This document shows, one piece after another, positions 46,394 through 54,790 of a stretch of DNA of 64,000 nucleotides. The notes under the pieces are model-generated. The model did no database searches. It was not told the DNA's origin and saw nothing but the letters and a program-made list of their open reading frames with translations. The translations under genes were made by a program, and so were the position numbers. Positions within the stretch are counted from its first letter, which is position 1. The number at the start of each line of letters is the position of its first letter. Origin of the DNA: Nocardia amikacinitolerans NBRC 108937 (GTDB lineage: Bacteria; Actinomycetota; Actinomycetes; Mycobacteriales; Mycobacteriaceae); contig NZ_BDAU01000004.1 of NCBI RefSeq assembly GCF_001612615.1, positions 62,001-126,000 on the forward strand, read 5' to 3'.

Positions 46394-47710
46394 ATGAGTC
46401 GAGGGCACGCAGCCACGGTCGCGAGTTACCCGCCCGGCCCGGCCCTTCCGGTATTCGCTCAGACCTTTCTCTACCTCCGGTACCGCGCCGAGTTGCTTCC
46501 GATGCTGCGCCGCCGCTACGGCGAGGTCTTCTCGCTGCGCATTCCTCCGTTCGCCGATCGGCTCGTGGTGTTCTCCCGCCCCGAGCACATCAAGGAGATC
46601 TTCGCCGGGGACCCGTATGACATGCACGCGGGGGAGGCCAACAACATCCTCGGTCCGGCGATGGGCCCGCATTCGGTGCTGCTGACCGACGAAGCCGAAC
46701 ACGCGCGGGCGCGCAAGCTGTTGATGCCCGCGTTCAACGGGGCGGCCCTGCGCGGCTATCGCGACCTGGTGAGCGAGATCGCCGCCGCGGAGACCGCGAG
46801 CTGGCGGCCGGGCTCGACCGTGATCACGCTGGACCGGATGAACGCGCTGACCCTCGAGGTGATCATGCGGGTGGTCTTCGGCGTCACCGACGAACGCACC
46901 CGCGCCGAACTGGCGCCGCGACTGCATCGCATCGTCACCATCGGCCCGCTGCAGTACGCGGGTCTGCGCATGCCGCGGTTGCAGCGCTATTGGCCATGGC
47001 GGTCCTTCCACGACACGCTCGCCTCGATCGACGACCTGCTCTACCGCGAGATCGCCGAGCGGCGCGCGGCTCCCGATCTGGCCGACCGCACCGACGTGCT
47101 GTCCCGGCTGCTCCAAGTCGGCGGTGGCGAAGCGCCGCTGACGGACGCGGAACTGCGCGATCAACTGGTCACCTTGCTGCTGGCCGGGCACGAGACCACC
47201 GCGGCGGCGCTGTCTTGGGCGCTCTACGAACTCGCCGCCGACCCGGCGCTACAGCTCGCGACATACCGGGCCGTGCGTGCCTGCGACGACAAGGCCGTGG
47301 AAGCGGTGCTGAAGGAGGCGATGCGCCTGCACACGGTGATTCCCGGCGCGGTACGCAAACTCACCGAGGACACCACCATCGGCGAATGGGACCTGCCCGC
47401 GGGCACCACGGTCAGCTGCTCGATCTTCCTCGCGCACCGCCGCCCCGAGAGCTATCCCGACGTGGCCGCCTTCCGCCCGGCGCGGTTTCTGGACGGCGAG
47501 GTCGAGCCGAACACGTGGCTGCCGTTCGGCGGCGGCGTGCGCCGCTGCCTCGGCGCGGGCTTCGCGCTCATGGAGGGGACCGCGGTCTTGCGCGAGGTCC
47601 TGACCAGGCACACGCTGGCGCCTGCCAGCTCACGGCCCGAGCGCGGCCGGGTGCGGAATATCACCACCGTGCCGCGCGGCAAGGCCAGAATCGTGGTCAC
47701 GCCGCGTTAG
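46394..47710 (+). CDS. Cytochrome P450 (CYP135/138-like)
   Basis: A 438-residue P450. It starts with a proline-rich YPPGPALPVF and lacks a membrane anchor. The I helix is LLLAGHETTAAAL (264-269), ExxR is KEAMRLH (308-311), and the haem loop is LPFGGGVRRCLGAGFA with Cys385. The fold details resemble mycobacterial CYP135/CYP138 group enzymes of unknown substrate. AGGAGGAGCG precedes ATG 46394. It differs clearly from the upstream P450, so this is not a recent tandem duplication. Confidence 0.94.
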   Translation: MSRGHAATVASYPPGPALPVFAQTFLYLRYRAELLPMLRRRYGEVFSLRIPPFADRLVVFSRPEHIKEIFAGDPYDMHAGEANNILGPAMGPHSVLLTDEAEHARARKLLMPAFNGAALRGYRDLVSEIAAAETASWRPGSTVITLDRMNALTLEVIMRVVFGVTDERTRAELAPRLHRIVTIGPLQYAGLRMPRLQRYWPWRSFHDTLASIDDLLYREIAERRAAPDLADRTDVLSRLLQVGGGEAPLTDAELRDQLVTLLLAGHETTAAALSWALYELAADPALQLATYRAVRACDDKAVEAVLKEAMRLHTVIPGAVRKLTEDTTIGEWDLPAGTTVSCSIFLAHRRPESYPDVAAFRPARFLDGEVEPNTWLPFGGGVRRCLGAGFALMEGTAVLREVLTRHTLAPASSRPERGRVRNITTVPRGKARIVVTPR

Positions 47711-47839
47711 GAGGCGCAGCCGGATGGAGTCGGTCGGCGGTCCGCGCACGGCCGCAGCGGGGGCGGAGGTAAGCGTAGATCCGAGGAATCTGCGCCCGCC
47801 GGCTTTGCGCCGAGCCGCGGGCGGGTAATCTCGGTGGCC

Positions 47840-49393
47840 ATGACGAGCGGTAACCGCATCGCGGTCGTAGGTGCGGGCATCGCAGGCCTAGCCTGCGCGA
47901 AGGTGTTGAGCCGAGCGGGTTTTCCGGTCGAGGTTTTCGAACGGGCTCCCGATGTCGGTGGTGTGTGGAGCGCGACCCGGCGTTATCCCGGGCTGCGCAC
48001 GCTGAACAGCAAGCACACCTACCGCTTCTCGGACTACGCCATGCCCGAGGACTACCCGCGCGTGCCCGACGGCGCCCAGATGCAGGCCTACCTGGAGGGA
48101 TACGTCCAGCACTTCGGGCTGCGCGAGAACCTTCACCTCGGCACCGAGGTGGTGGCCGCCGACCCGGTGGACAGCGGCTGGCTGCTGGAGATCCGTGACG
48201 AGACGGGTGTGCACCGCACCTCGTGCGACCACCTCGTCGTCGCCAACGGCGTGTTCAGCGAACCCGCGATGCCCGACTACCGCGGCGCCGAGGCGTTCCT
48301 CGCGCGCGGCGGGCAGCTCTATCACTCCTCCGAGTTCCTCGACATCGAACAGGCGCGCGGGAAGTCGGTCGTGGTGGTCGGATACGGCCAGTCCGCCTCC
48401 GACATCGCCGAGGCGGTGAGCCACGTCGCGGCCGAGACCACGGTGGTCGCTCGACGTTTGCTGTGGAAGATGCCGCGCAAGCTCAGCACCGGACTGGACT
48501 TCGAGCGGCTGTTCCTCACCCGGCTCGGCGAGGCGCACTTCCGCTACCACAGCCCGCGCGGGTTCGAACGCTTCCTGCACGGCGCCGGACACAGCTTCCG
48601 CGACACCGATTTCGACGTCATCCAGGAACTCGCCACCAAGAAGCTCGGCCTGCGCGAACTCGATCTGGTCCCCGAGGGCCGGTTCGAGGAGATCGCGCAG
48701 AGCACCGCGAGCATCGCCACCGAGGGATTCTTCGAGCAGGTCCGCGACGGCCGGATCACCGTGCTGCGCGACACCAGCGTCACCGAGTTGTCCGGCACGC
48801 CCGCCGGTTGTGCCGCGTGGCTGTCGGACGGGCAGGTGCTGCCCGCCGACATCGTCGTGTGCGCCACCGGCTTCCAGCAGCGGGTGCCGTTCCTGACCCC
48901 GTACATCCAGCGCAGGCTCACCGACGACGACGGCAATTTCCGCCTCTACCGGCACATTCTGCCGACCGAGGTGCCGAACCTGACCTTCGCGGGCTACAAC
49001 TCCTCGCTGCTCGGCACGCTCAGCGCCGAGGTCGGCGCGCACTGGACCGCCGCGCTGCTGCGCGGACGTCTGACGCTGCCGTCGCAGGAGGAGATGGCCG
49101 AGCAGATCGACGCCCGCCTGCGCTGGATGGCGGCGGGCACCGGCGGCCACCACGCGCACGGCACCACCATCACCCCGTTCGCGCTGCACAACATCGACGA
49201 GATGCTGGCCGACCTGAAGTTCCGGCTGCCGCTGAGCACCCGGCTCGCCCAGTGGTTCCGGCCCGTGAAACCCGCCGCTTATCGCGGATTGGCACAGCGC
49301 GGGCAGACGCCGGTCGAGCCGACGCCGCCCGCCCCGACTTCGACCGAGCTGTACCCGGAGCCGCAGCGCGATCCGCACCCATCCCAGGCCTGA
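47840..49393 (+). CDS. Flavin-dependent monooxygenase (FMO type)
   Basis: A 517-residue FMO-like enzyme. The FAD site is RIAVVGAGIAGLACAKVL with FERAPDVGGVWSAT; the FMO-type motif is GGQLYHSSEF; the NADPH site is SVVVVGYGQSASDIAEAV; and DIVVCATGFQQRVPFL is the C-terminal signature. The tail is Pro-rich. ATG 47840 is chosen over GTG 47834, two codons upstream. It ends the oxygenase run, before a LysR gene on the same strand. Confidence 0.92.
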   Translation: MTSGNRIAVVGAGIAGLACAKVLSRAGFPVEVFERAPDVGGVWSATRRYPGLRTLNSKHTYRFSDYAMPEDYPRVPDGAQMQAYLEGYVQHFGLRENLHLGTEVVAADPVDSGWLLEIRDETGVHRTSCDHLVVANGVFSEPAMPDYRGAEAFLARGGQLYHSSEFLDIEQARGKSVVVVGYGQSASDIAEAVSHVAAETTVVARRLLWKMPRKLSTGLDFERLFLTRLGEAHFRYHSPRGFERFLHGAGHSFRDTDFDVIQELATKKLGLRELDLVPEGRFEEIAQSTASIATEGFFEQVRDGRITVLRDTSVTELSGTPAGCAAWLSDGQVLPADIVVCATGFQQRVPFLTPYIQRRLTDDDGNFRLYRHILPTEVPNLTFAGYNSSLLGTLSAEVGAHWTAALLRGRLTLPSQEEMAEQIDARLRWMAAGTGGHHAHGTTITPFALHNIDEMLADLKFRLPLSTRLAQWFRPVKPAAYRGLAQRGQTPVEPTPPAPTSTELYPEPQRDPHPSQA

Positions 49394-49463
49394 AACGCCG
49401 TGCTCGCGGATTGTCACCGGCGCAACGCGACCGCGTCCGAATTGCTTCTGTGATAATCCGCGA

Positions 49464-50369
49464 GTGGACGCCCTCGACCTGAATCTGCTGGTTGCTCTGG
49501 ATGCGCTGCTCGACACGAACAGCGTCACCAAAGCCGCCGAACGCCTGGGCACCTCGACTCCCGCCATGAGCCGCACGCTCGCGCGGCTGCGCGGGGTGCT
49601 GGACGATCCGCTGCTCGTCCGCTCCGGGCGGAACCTGGTTCCGACTCCGAGGGCACTCGAATTGCGGTACGAGGTGGCGGCGTTGGTCGAACGCGGACGC
49701 GCGCTGCTCGACACCCGCACGGAGGCCGATCCCGCCGGGCTGCGGCGCGGATTCACCGTGCAGGCCGACGACACCGTCCGCGCCCACCTCGCCGCCCCGC
49801 TGCTGTCCGCCGTGCGACGCCGGGCGCCCGGCGTCACCGTGCATTTCCTGGCCGACGGCGCGGAGGGCTCGTCGGCGCTGCGCGACGGCCGCGCCGACAT
49901 CGCGGTCGGCGTCCTGGAACGCAGCGATCCCGAGATCACCGTGCAGCGGGTGCTCGGAGACCGCCTCGTCGGCGTCGCCGCGCCGGATCATCCATTGATC
50001 ACCGAGCGGGTCACGGTGGCCGCCTACGCCGCCGCGGCGCACCTCTCGATCTCGCGACACGGTCGCGCCCGCGGCCCGATCGACGACCGCCTCGCGCTGC
50101 ACGGACGCACGCGCCGGGTGGTCGCGATCGTCCCCGATCTCAGCACCGCGCTGCTCGCGGTGCGCTCCGGCGAACTCGTCTGCCCGGCGCCCGCCCGGCT
50201 GGCCGACGACGCACTGCGGGCGATGGGGTTGCGCGCCTTCGACATTCCGCTGCCGCTACCGGAGGTGACGATCGGCATGGCGTGGCACCCGCGCAACACC
50301 GCGGACAGCGGGCATCGCTGGTTGCGGGAATCGATCCGCGGGTTGCTCGCGCCGAGCGCGAGCGGGTGA
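49464..50369 (+). CDS. LysR-family transcriptional regulator
   Basis: A 301-residue LysR regulator. The N-terminal winged helix is NSVTKAAERLGTSTPAMSRT, followed by RLRGVLDDPLLVRSGRNLVP; the rest is a periplasmic-binding-protein-like effector domain (GLRRGFTVQADDTVRAHLAA). It follows the FMO gene by 70 bases in the same direction and could control the oxygenase cluster, although LysR genes are more often divergent from targets. Start GTG 49464. Its stop abuts the stop of the next convergent gene. Confidence 0.93.
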   Translation: MDALDLNLLVALDALLDTNSVTKAAERLGTSTPAMSRTLARLRGVLDDPLLVRSGRNLVPTPRALELRYEVAALVERGRALLDTRTEADPAGLRRGFTVQADDTVRAHLAAPLLSAVRRRAPGVTVHFLADGAEGSSALRDGRADIAVGVLERSDPEITVQRVLGDRLVGVAAPDHPLITERVTVAAYAAAAHLSISRHGRARGPIDDRLALHGRTRRVVAIVPDLSTALLAVRSGELVCPAPARLADDALRAMGLRAFDIPLPLPEVTIGMAWHPRNTADSGHRWLRESIRGLLAPSASG

Positions 50370-51482
50370 CTATTGCGCGGGCAGGTCGCCAGGGGGTGTG
50401 CTGAGCGGCCTGCCGAACGGGCCCGACGGGTTGCGCTTGAGTTCGTCGAGCATGGCCTGCAACTTGTCGACGTGCGAGTTGTCCTCGATGGCCGAGCGGT
50501 GCTGGGTCGGCGCGGCGGCCGGTTCCTCGCGGTCGGCGCGCGGTGCGGTCAGGTTCGCGTCGGGGCGGCTGGTCAGCGTGGGCGCCTCCAAACGACCGTT
50601 CAGACGCGGTGCGCTGTCGACACCGGGCGTGCCGACACTGCCGTAGTCCAGGCGTTCCTGCGGTGCTTCCGTCCGCGGCGCGATCTCCGCGGGTTCGGAG
50701 TGCGCGTTCGAGATCGGTTCGGGCGCGGCGTCGTAGGGCGCGCCCCGCGAGACGTTCGGTTCGACCCAATCGTGTAGCGCGGGCGGGACGGAGACGGGCT
50801 CTCTGCGCGGCAGCCCGTTCGTCGCGGCGGGCTGCTGCTCGACCCGCGCCGCGACGGCGGCCGCTTCCAAGCTGTCGGTGCGCGGCGATTCGGGCGCGGT
50901 TTCCTGGCGGAGCGCCGTCGGTCGGAGACGCTCGGCACGGGAGGTTTCGGGGCGCGGTGTCTCCTGGCGGGCTTCGAGGCGGGGTGCCTCCGAGCGCGTG
51001 GTTTCGGGGCGTGGTGCTTCGGGGCGCAGCGATTCCGAGCGCGTGGTTTCGGAGCGCATGGTTTCCGGGCGCAGCGATTCCGAGCGCGTGGCTCCGGCGC
51101 GCAGCGCTTCCGACCGCTCGGTTTCGGGACGCAGGGCCTCGGAGCGCGGAGCCTCGGCCCGTAGGTTCTCCGACCGTAGGGTTTCGGATCGCGGCGCGTC
51201 GGTTCGTGCCGCGTGCCCGCGGCGCTCGGCGCGGGCGGACGGCACGGTGCGTTCGACGGCGGCACCGGACGCTACGTCCTCGAGCCGGGCTTCCAGCGAC
51301 GAAACGTTCTGTTCGGTGCGGAAGGCCCAGGCCTCCAGCTTCTTCAGGCGCGCCTCGACGCCGTTGTCGTCGCCCACCCGGGCGGCGACGTTGTCGAGCT
51401 TGTCGCTCACCTCGCGCAGGAGCTCCGCGATGCCCGACAAGATCGCGCCGACCGACTCGGCGCTCTGCTGGCCGTGCTCCAT
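50370..51482 (-). CDS. Coiled-coil protein with a degenerate five-residue repeat
   Basis: A 370-residue protein without a known family. The first 75 residues are a helical coiled coil (VGAILSGIAELLREVSDKLD, VSSLEARLEDVAS). From about residue 97 to 170 a repeat of roughly RSExLRPEx (period five, often R-S/P-E) runs many times, for example RSETLRSENLRAEAPRSEAL and RSESLRPETMRSETTRSESL. The C-terminal half is disordered, Pro/Ala/Glu-rich, with a final helix VDKLQAMLDELKRNPSGPFG. It likely forms an elongated, mostly unfolded protein. Function unknown. Confidence 0.75.
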   Translation of the reverse strand: MEHGQQSAESVGAILSGIAELLREVSDKLDNVAARVGDDNGVEARLKKLEAWAFRTEQNVSSLEARLEDVASGAAVERTVPSARAERRGHAARTDAPRSETLRSENLRAEAPRSEALRPETERSEALRAGATRSESLRPETMRSETTRSESLRPEAPRPETTRSEAPRLEARQETPRPETSRAERLRPTALRQETAPESPRTDSLEAAAVAARVEQQPAATNGLPRREPVSVPPALHDWVEPNVSRGAPYDAAPEPISNAHSEPAEIAPRTEAPQERLDYGSVGTPGVDSAPRLNGRLEAPTLTSRPDANLTAPRADREEPAAAPTQHRSAIEDNSHVDKLQAMLDELKRNPSGPFGRPLSTPPGDLPAQ

Positions 51483-51851
51483 GCGTACCTTCTTCCCCGT
51501 CGATGCCCGAACTCCGTGCGTGGCCCGGCGATTCTATCCGCAGGCATTTGGCGGCGCGGGGCGAGCACGGCCGTCGCGGTCCCGGCGGCGGGCGGGCGAT
51601 CCGCCGCGCCCTGCCGCGTCGCCGAATTGGCGGCAAGTATCAATCGACCGAAATTTCTGTGGTGTTTCTCGCGCATGTCGCTGCGAAAACCCTTGTGACG
51701 CAGCACACATCGCCTGGTGAGCGGCGTCGCGACGGGCGCGGCGCACCCGAGCGCGGGGTAAAGGGGGCTGGCGAGCGGAGAAAGTTAGGCGCACTCTTGA
51801 TCTATGGAGTAGGTCGCGAGACCGTGCGGTGTTGGGCAGGGGAGTGATCGC
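51483..51851. other. Divergent intergenic region, no gene seen
   Basis: 369 bases between the coiled-coil gene and the CoiA-like gene. Nothing beyond likely promoters is recognised; composition is less GC-rich in the middle (around 51,640-51,700). Confidence 0.4.
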
Positions 51852-52808
51852 GTGAGAACGACGCAGCGTGTGGAGCAGGCTTGCGGGCGTCGGGCGGTGC
51901 TCGCCGAATTGGGCATCGCCGAGGTTCCGGACGAGATTCGCACCGCGGTGAGCGATCGGTCCCGGTACAGCTGCCGGTGCCCGGGATGCGCTTATGCCCA
52001 ATGGGATATCCAGCGGCTCAAGTACTGGCTGTGCGGCAGGCTGGTCGCCTTCGGCGCCGACGAGGCAGACGTGGATCGGCGCATCGGGGGTATCCGCGTC
52101 GACATCCTGTGGCGGATCGGCGAGCGGACCTACGCCATCGAGGTGCGCGGCGGGCCGCTGGACCGTACCCTCGCCCTGGAGCACACCGCCCGGCTGCGCG
52201 AGGCGGGGTGCGACGGCGTGCTGTGGCTGTGCCAGCCGGGTTACTGGGTCGCCCACCTGCCCGCGCTCGGCATCGCCGACTTCGCCCCGCCCGCCTGCGA
52301 TTACCTCGCCGACATGGGCATGCTCGACGCCGAGCACAGCGCCGTCGCGATGCCGCGGCGCGAGCCGTTCGAACTGCGCGAGTTCCTGCGCGGCTGGGTA
52401 TCGGGTGAGATCGTCTGGGGTTTCCGCGACGAGATGACGGGAGGATGGGCCACCGTGACCGACTGGGAGCATCACACGAGAACACAGGCCGCGGTGATCG
52501 CCCGGCAGCGGCAGGAGTTGATGAATCAACGCACCGCGCTCGCGCTCTCCCGGAAATCGGTCCGTGACAAGCAGAAACAGGTCATGAAGCTGACCGCCCG
52601 CCTGGAGCGCGCCGAACACGACGCCCAGGAACAGGCGGACGCCCTCGCGGAGGTGAACCGCAAACTCGCCGATCACCACCGCGTCGACAACACCCTGCGA
52701 GCCACCATCGCGGGCCTCCAACAGACCGTCAGCCACTGGCAGCTGATCACCTACTGCGCCATGCTGCTGATCGTGACGTTCCTCGCCGCGGCGATGGTGG
52801 TGCGCTGA
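51852..52808 (+). CDS. CoiA-like nuclease-fold protein with coiled coil and C-terminal membrane anchor
   Basis: A 318-residue protein. Residues 41-46 have CRCPGC, then WDIQRLKYWLCGRLVAFGAD, IRVDILWRIGERTYAIEVRG (Asp84, Glu97) and LDRTLALEHTARLREAGCDG-VLWLC. This order of zinc-type cysteines, helix, D-x12-E-x-[RK] and strand matches the competence protein CoiA nuclease-like (PD-(D/E)XK) domain. Residues about 205-290 form a charged coiled coil (RQRQELMNQRTALALSRKSV), and the end is one hydrophobic helix (LITYCAMLLIVTFLAAAMVV). So the nuclease-like head would be cytoplasmic and tethered. GTG 51852 has GGGGAG upstream. Confidence 0.65.
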   Translation: MRTTQRVEQACGRRAVLAELGIAEVPDEIRTAVSDRSRYSCRCPGCAYAQWDIQRLKYWLCGRLVAFGADEADVDRRIGGIRVDILWRIGERTYAIEVRGGPLDRTLALEHTARLREAGCDGVLWLCQPGYWVAHLPALGIADFAPPACDYLADMGMLDAEHSAVAMPRREPFELREFLRGWVSGEIVWGFRDEMTGGWATVTDWEHHTRTQAAVIARQRQELMNQRTALALSRKSVRDKQKQVMKLTARLERAEHDAQEQADALAEVNRKLADHHRVDNTLRATIAGLQQTVSHWQLITYCAMLLIVTFLAAAMVVR

Positions 52809-52828
52809 GTTCGTCGCTGGGCGTTGGA

Positions 52829-53431
52829 TCAGGTCAGCACCGGACCGTCTGCCCAGCGGTACAGGTGGGCAATGGCGGGTTCGACGATGGAGCCCGGGAT
52901 TTCCGGGTCGAACCAGCGATCCACGTGGGTCCAGTGGTACGGGTGCAGGAGGTAGTCGCCGTTGAGACCCACGGGGTCGGCGAATTCCTGTTCCCAGGCG
53001 TGGGTCCAGGTGCTCGGGCCGTCCGTTCGGCTCAGGGACCACGATCGGATGGCGGGGATGTGGGTGGGCATGGCCATGAGATCGGATTCGAATCGAGCGA
53101 TCAGCTTGGCAGGAGTTTCCGGGCGCACGGTGAGCAGCAGTGTTCGTTTGATGCGACGCTCTGTCTCGCAGGGCACGACGTGGGACGCCACTCGGGTCAG
53201 CGAGACCGCGTCCACCGGCGCGTCGAACAGCTCGGGGAGGGCTTCCCGGGGTGTGGTGTCGCCGATCAGGTCCCAGGTCGTGCCGAGGCCGCCGGTGCTG
53301 CCGGGCTGGTCCGCGCCGCCGGAGCAGTGTCGGACACCGGTGCGTTCGGTGGCGGCCGCGGCCAGTTCCGATGTCCATGTGTCGGCGTCGATGTCGTGGG
53401 GGAGGTCGCTCAGGACTATCCAACGCTTCAT
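52829..53431 (-). CDS. Dabb (stress-responsive A/B barrel) domain protein
   Basis: A 200-residue protein. Dabb-like ferredoxin fold is suggested by RRIKRTLLLTVRPETPAKLI with FESDLMAMPTHIPAIRSWSL and WTHAWEQEFADPVGL, ending HPYHWTHVDRWFDPE. The first 75 residues form a second, weaker alpha/beta unit. Its ATG overlaps the stop of the preceding small gene (ATGA), and that gene overlaps the LLM oxidoreductase gene, forming a tight three-gene operon. It could be a cyclase- or monooxygenase-type accessory enzyme. Confidence 0.75.
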   Translation of the reverse strand: MKRWIVLSDLPHDIDADTWTSELAAAATERTGVRHCSGGADQPGSTGGLGTTWDLIGDTTPREALPELFDAPVDAVSLTRVASHVVPCETERRIKRTLLLTVRPETPAKLIARFESDLMAMPTHIPAIRSWSLSRTDGPSTWTHAWEQEFADPVGLNGDYLLHPYHWTHVDRWFDPEIPGSIVEPAIAHLYRWADGPVLT

Positions 53432-53751
53432 GCCTGCTCCTCTGCCGCCATGATGTGGCGCTCGCGGGATATCGCGATGGCATCGGTGTCGGCCCAGAAG
53501 CGCGCCACGTCGGGATCGGCGGCGGCGAGGGCTCGCATGCCGTAGAAGTCGTAGATGCCGGGGAGTTCCCAGATGATCTGGAGCGCAATGGAATCAGCGG
53601 CGTGGTACGCACGTAGGACGCGGGGCGCGCGCAGGCCACGGGCGGTTGCGCCGGGGAGATAGTCGGCGCGCCAGCGGGCCAACCAGTCCTCGGCCCGTTC
53701 GGCGGGCAGGACTACGCGGTCGAGGACGCGAACCGGGTTCACGGTGCTCAC
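53428..53751 (-). CDS. Small ferredoxin-fold-like protein in the LLM operon
   Basis: A 107-residue protein, family not recognised with confidence. The strand-helix pattern (VNPVRVLDRVVLPAERAEDW, then ALQIIWELPGIYDFYGMRAL, then FWADTDAIAISRERHIM) suggests a dimeric alpha/beta barrel like NIPSNAP or ABM proteins. GTG 53751 overlaps the LLM stop as GTGA, and its stop overlaps the Dabb ATG. It is likely co-translated with both neighbours. Confidence 0.7.
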   Translation of the reverse strand: MSTVNPVRVLDRVVLPAERAEDWLARWRADYLPGATARGLRAPRVLRAYHAADSIALQIIWELPGIYDFYGMRALAAADPDVARFWADTDAIAISRERHIMAAEEQA

Positions 53752-54650
53752 AGCTTCGCCACCACCTCGTTGCGGTAGCGGTCGACGTAGTCCGCCAGCC
53801 GTTCCACACCGGTGAGCAGCGATTCCTCGCCGAACATGGGTGGGGTCAGCACGATTCGGCTCGCACCCGCGCGTACGTAGGGGCGCACGAAATCGGCGTC
53901 GAACTCACGCGTGAAGTCGCGGGAGCCGGGCCAGATGGTCATTTCCACCGCATCCTCGGAACGCCCCTCCGCCGTGGCGATTTCGCGAATCCGATCGGCG
54001 CCGCGGGCGAAGTCGTCCGAGGTGATGGTGTACGGGAACCAGCCGTCACCCACCAGGCCCGCCCGGCGCACTGCCGGAACACTGTTGCCGCCCAACACAA
54101 TCGGCACCGGTCGCGATGGCTGCGGCAGGCAGAACTGCTTGTCGAACGAGACGTGCGTACCGGAGTAGCCGGCGGGCGATTCGGTCCACAGCGCGCGCAT
54201 GGCGCCGACGCACTCGTCGAGCCGTGCGCCCCGATCCGCGAACGGCACCCCGATGGCCGCGTATTCCTCCTTCTGCCAACCGATTCCGAGACCGAGCAGC
54301 AGCCGGCCGCCGGACTGGATATCCAGGGTCGCCGCCCGCTTGGCCAACACCACGGGACTGTGCAGTGGCGCGACCACCATGGCGGTGCCGAGCTTCAGTG
54401 TGGTCGACGCACCGGCCAGAAAGGCGAGCGTCTCCAGCGGATCGGTCATCGGCACACCGAGATCACCGCCGGGCATCTTTCCGTCCGGAGAGTATGGGTA
54501 CAGGGGCTCGTAATCCTGCGCCACCACCACGTGCTCGACGGTCCAGATGGATTCCAGCCCGCAGTCCTCCGCCGCGGCGGCGAACTCCCGGAGGAATCCG
54601 CCCGATGTCACCAATCCATCCAGGTACGGCATGAGCATGCCGAGTCGCAT
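53748..54650 (-). CDS. LLM-class F420-dependent oxidoreductase
   Basis: A 300-residue TIM-barrel flavin/F420 oxidoreductase. Conserved points are RLGMLMPYLDGLVTSGG, TVEHVVVAQDYEPLYPYSPD, TLKLGTAMVVAPLHSPVVLA, RLLLGLGIGWQKEEYAAIG and VPIVLGGNSVPAVRRAGLVG. ATG 54650 has GGAGGTGG directly upstream. It heads a three-gene operon with two small barrel-type proteins, suggesting a shared pathway of unknown substrate. Confidence 0.92.
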   Translation of the reverse strand: MRLGMLMPYLDGLVTSGGFLREFAAAAEDCGLESIWTVEHVVVAQDYEPLYPYSPDGKMPGGDLGVPMTDPLETLAFLAGASTTLKLGTAMVVAPLHSPVVLAKRAATLDIQSGGRLLLGLGIGWQKEEYAAIGVPFADRGARLDECVGAMRALWTESPAGYSGTHVSFDKQFCLPQPSRPVPIVLGGNSVPAVRRAGLVGDGWFPYTITSDDFARGADRIREIATAEGRSEDAVEMTIWPGSRDFTREFDADFVRPYVRAGASRIVLTPPMFGEESLLTGVERLADYVDRYRNEVVAKL

Positions 54651-54790
54651 CCGGCCACCTCCAGTGTCGAATCCAGCCCCCACGACGAATGTGGCGTGTT
54701 GGCGCGGTCACAACACAGCAGTGGTCTCGGTGAGCGAGATGCACCTCGCTATGGCCGGGGGCTTGTATACCGGTCGTGGTCGCCGAGGTA

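Noticed and set aside
47888..49939. 683-codon minus-strand open frame opposite the FMO gene
   Set aside because: Open by GC bias; the plus strand encodes an obvious flavoprotein and LysR protein.
50970..51200. Repeats on the DNA level as a non-coding satellite
   Set aside because: The 15-base period stays in frame within a long open gene and encodes the RSExLRPE repeat.
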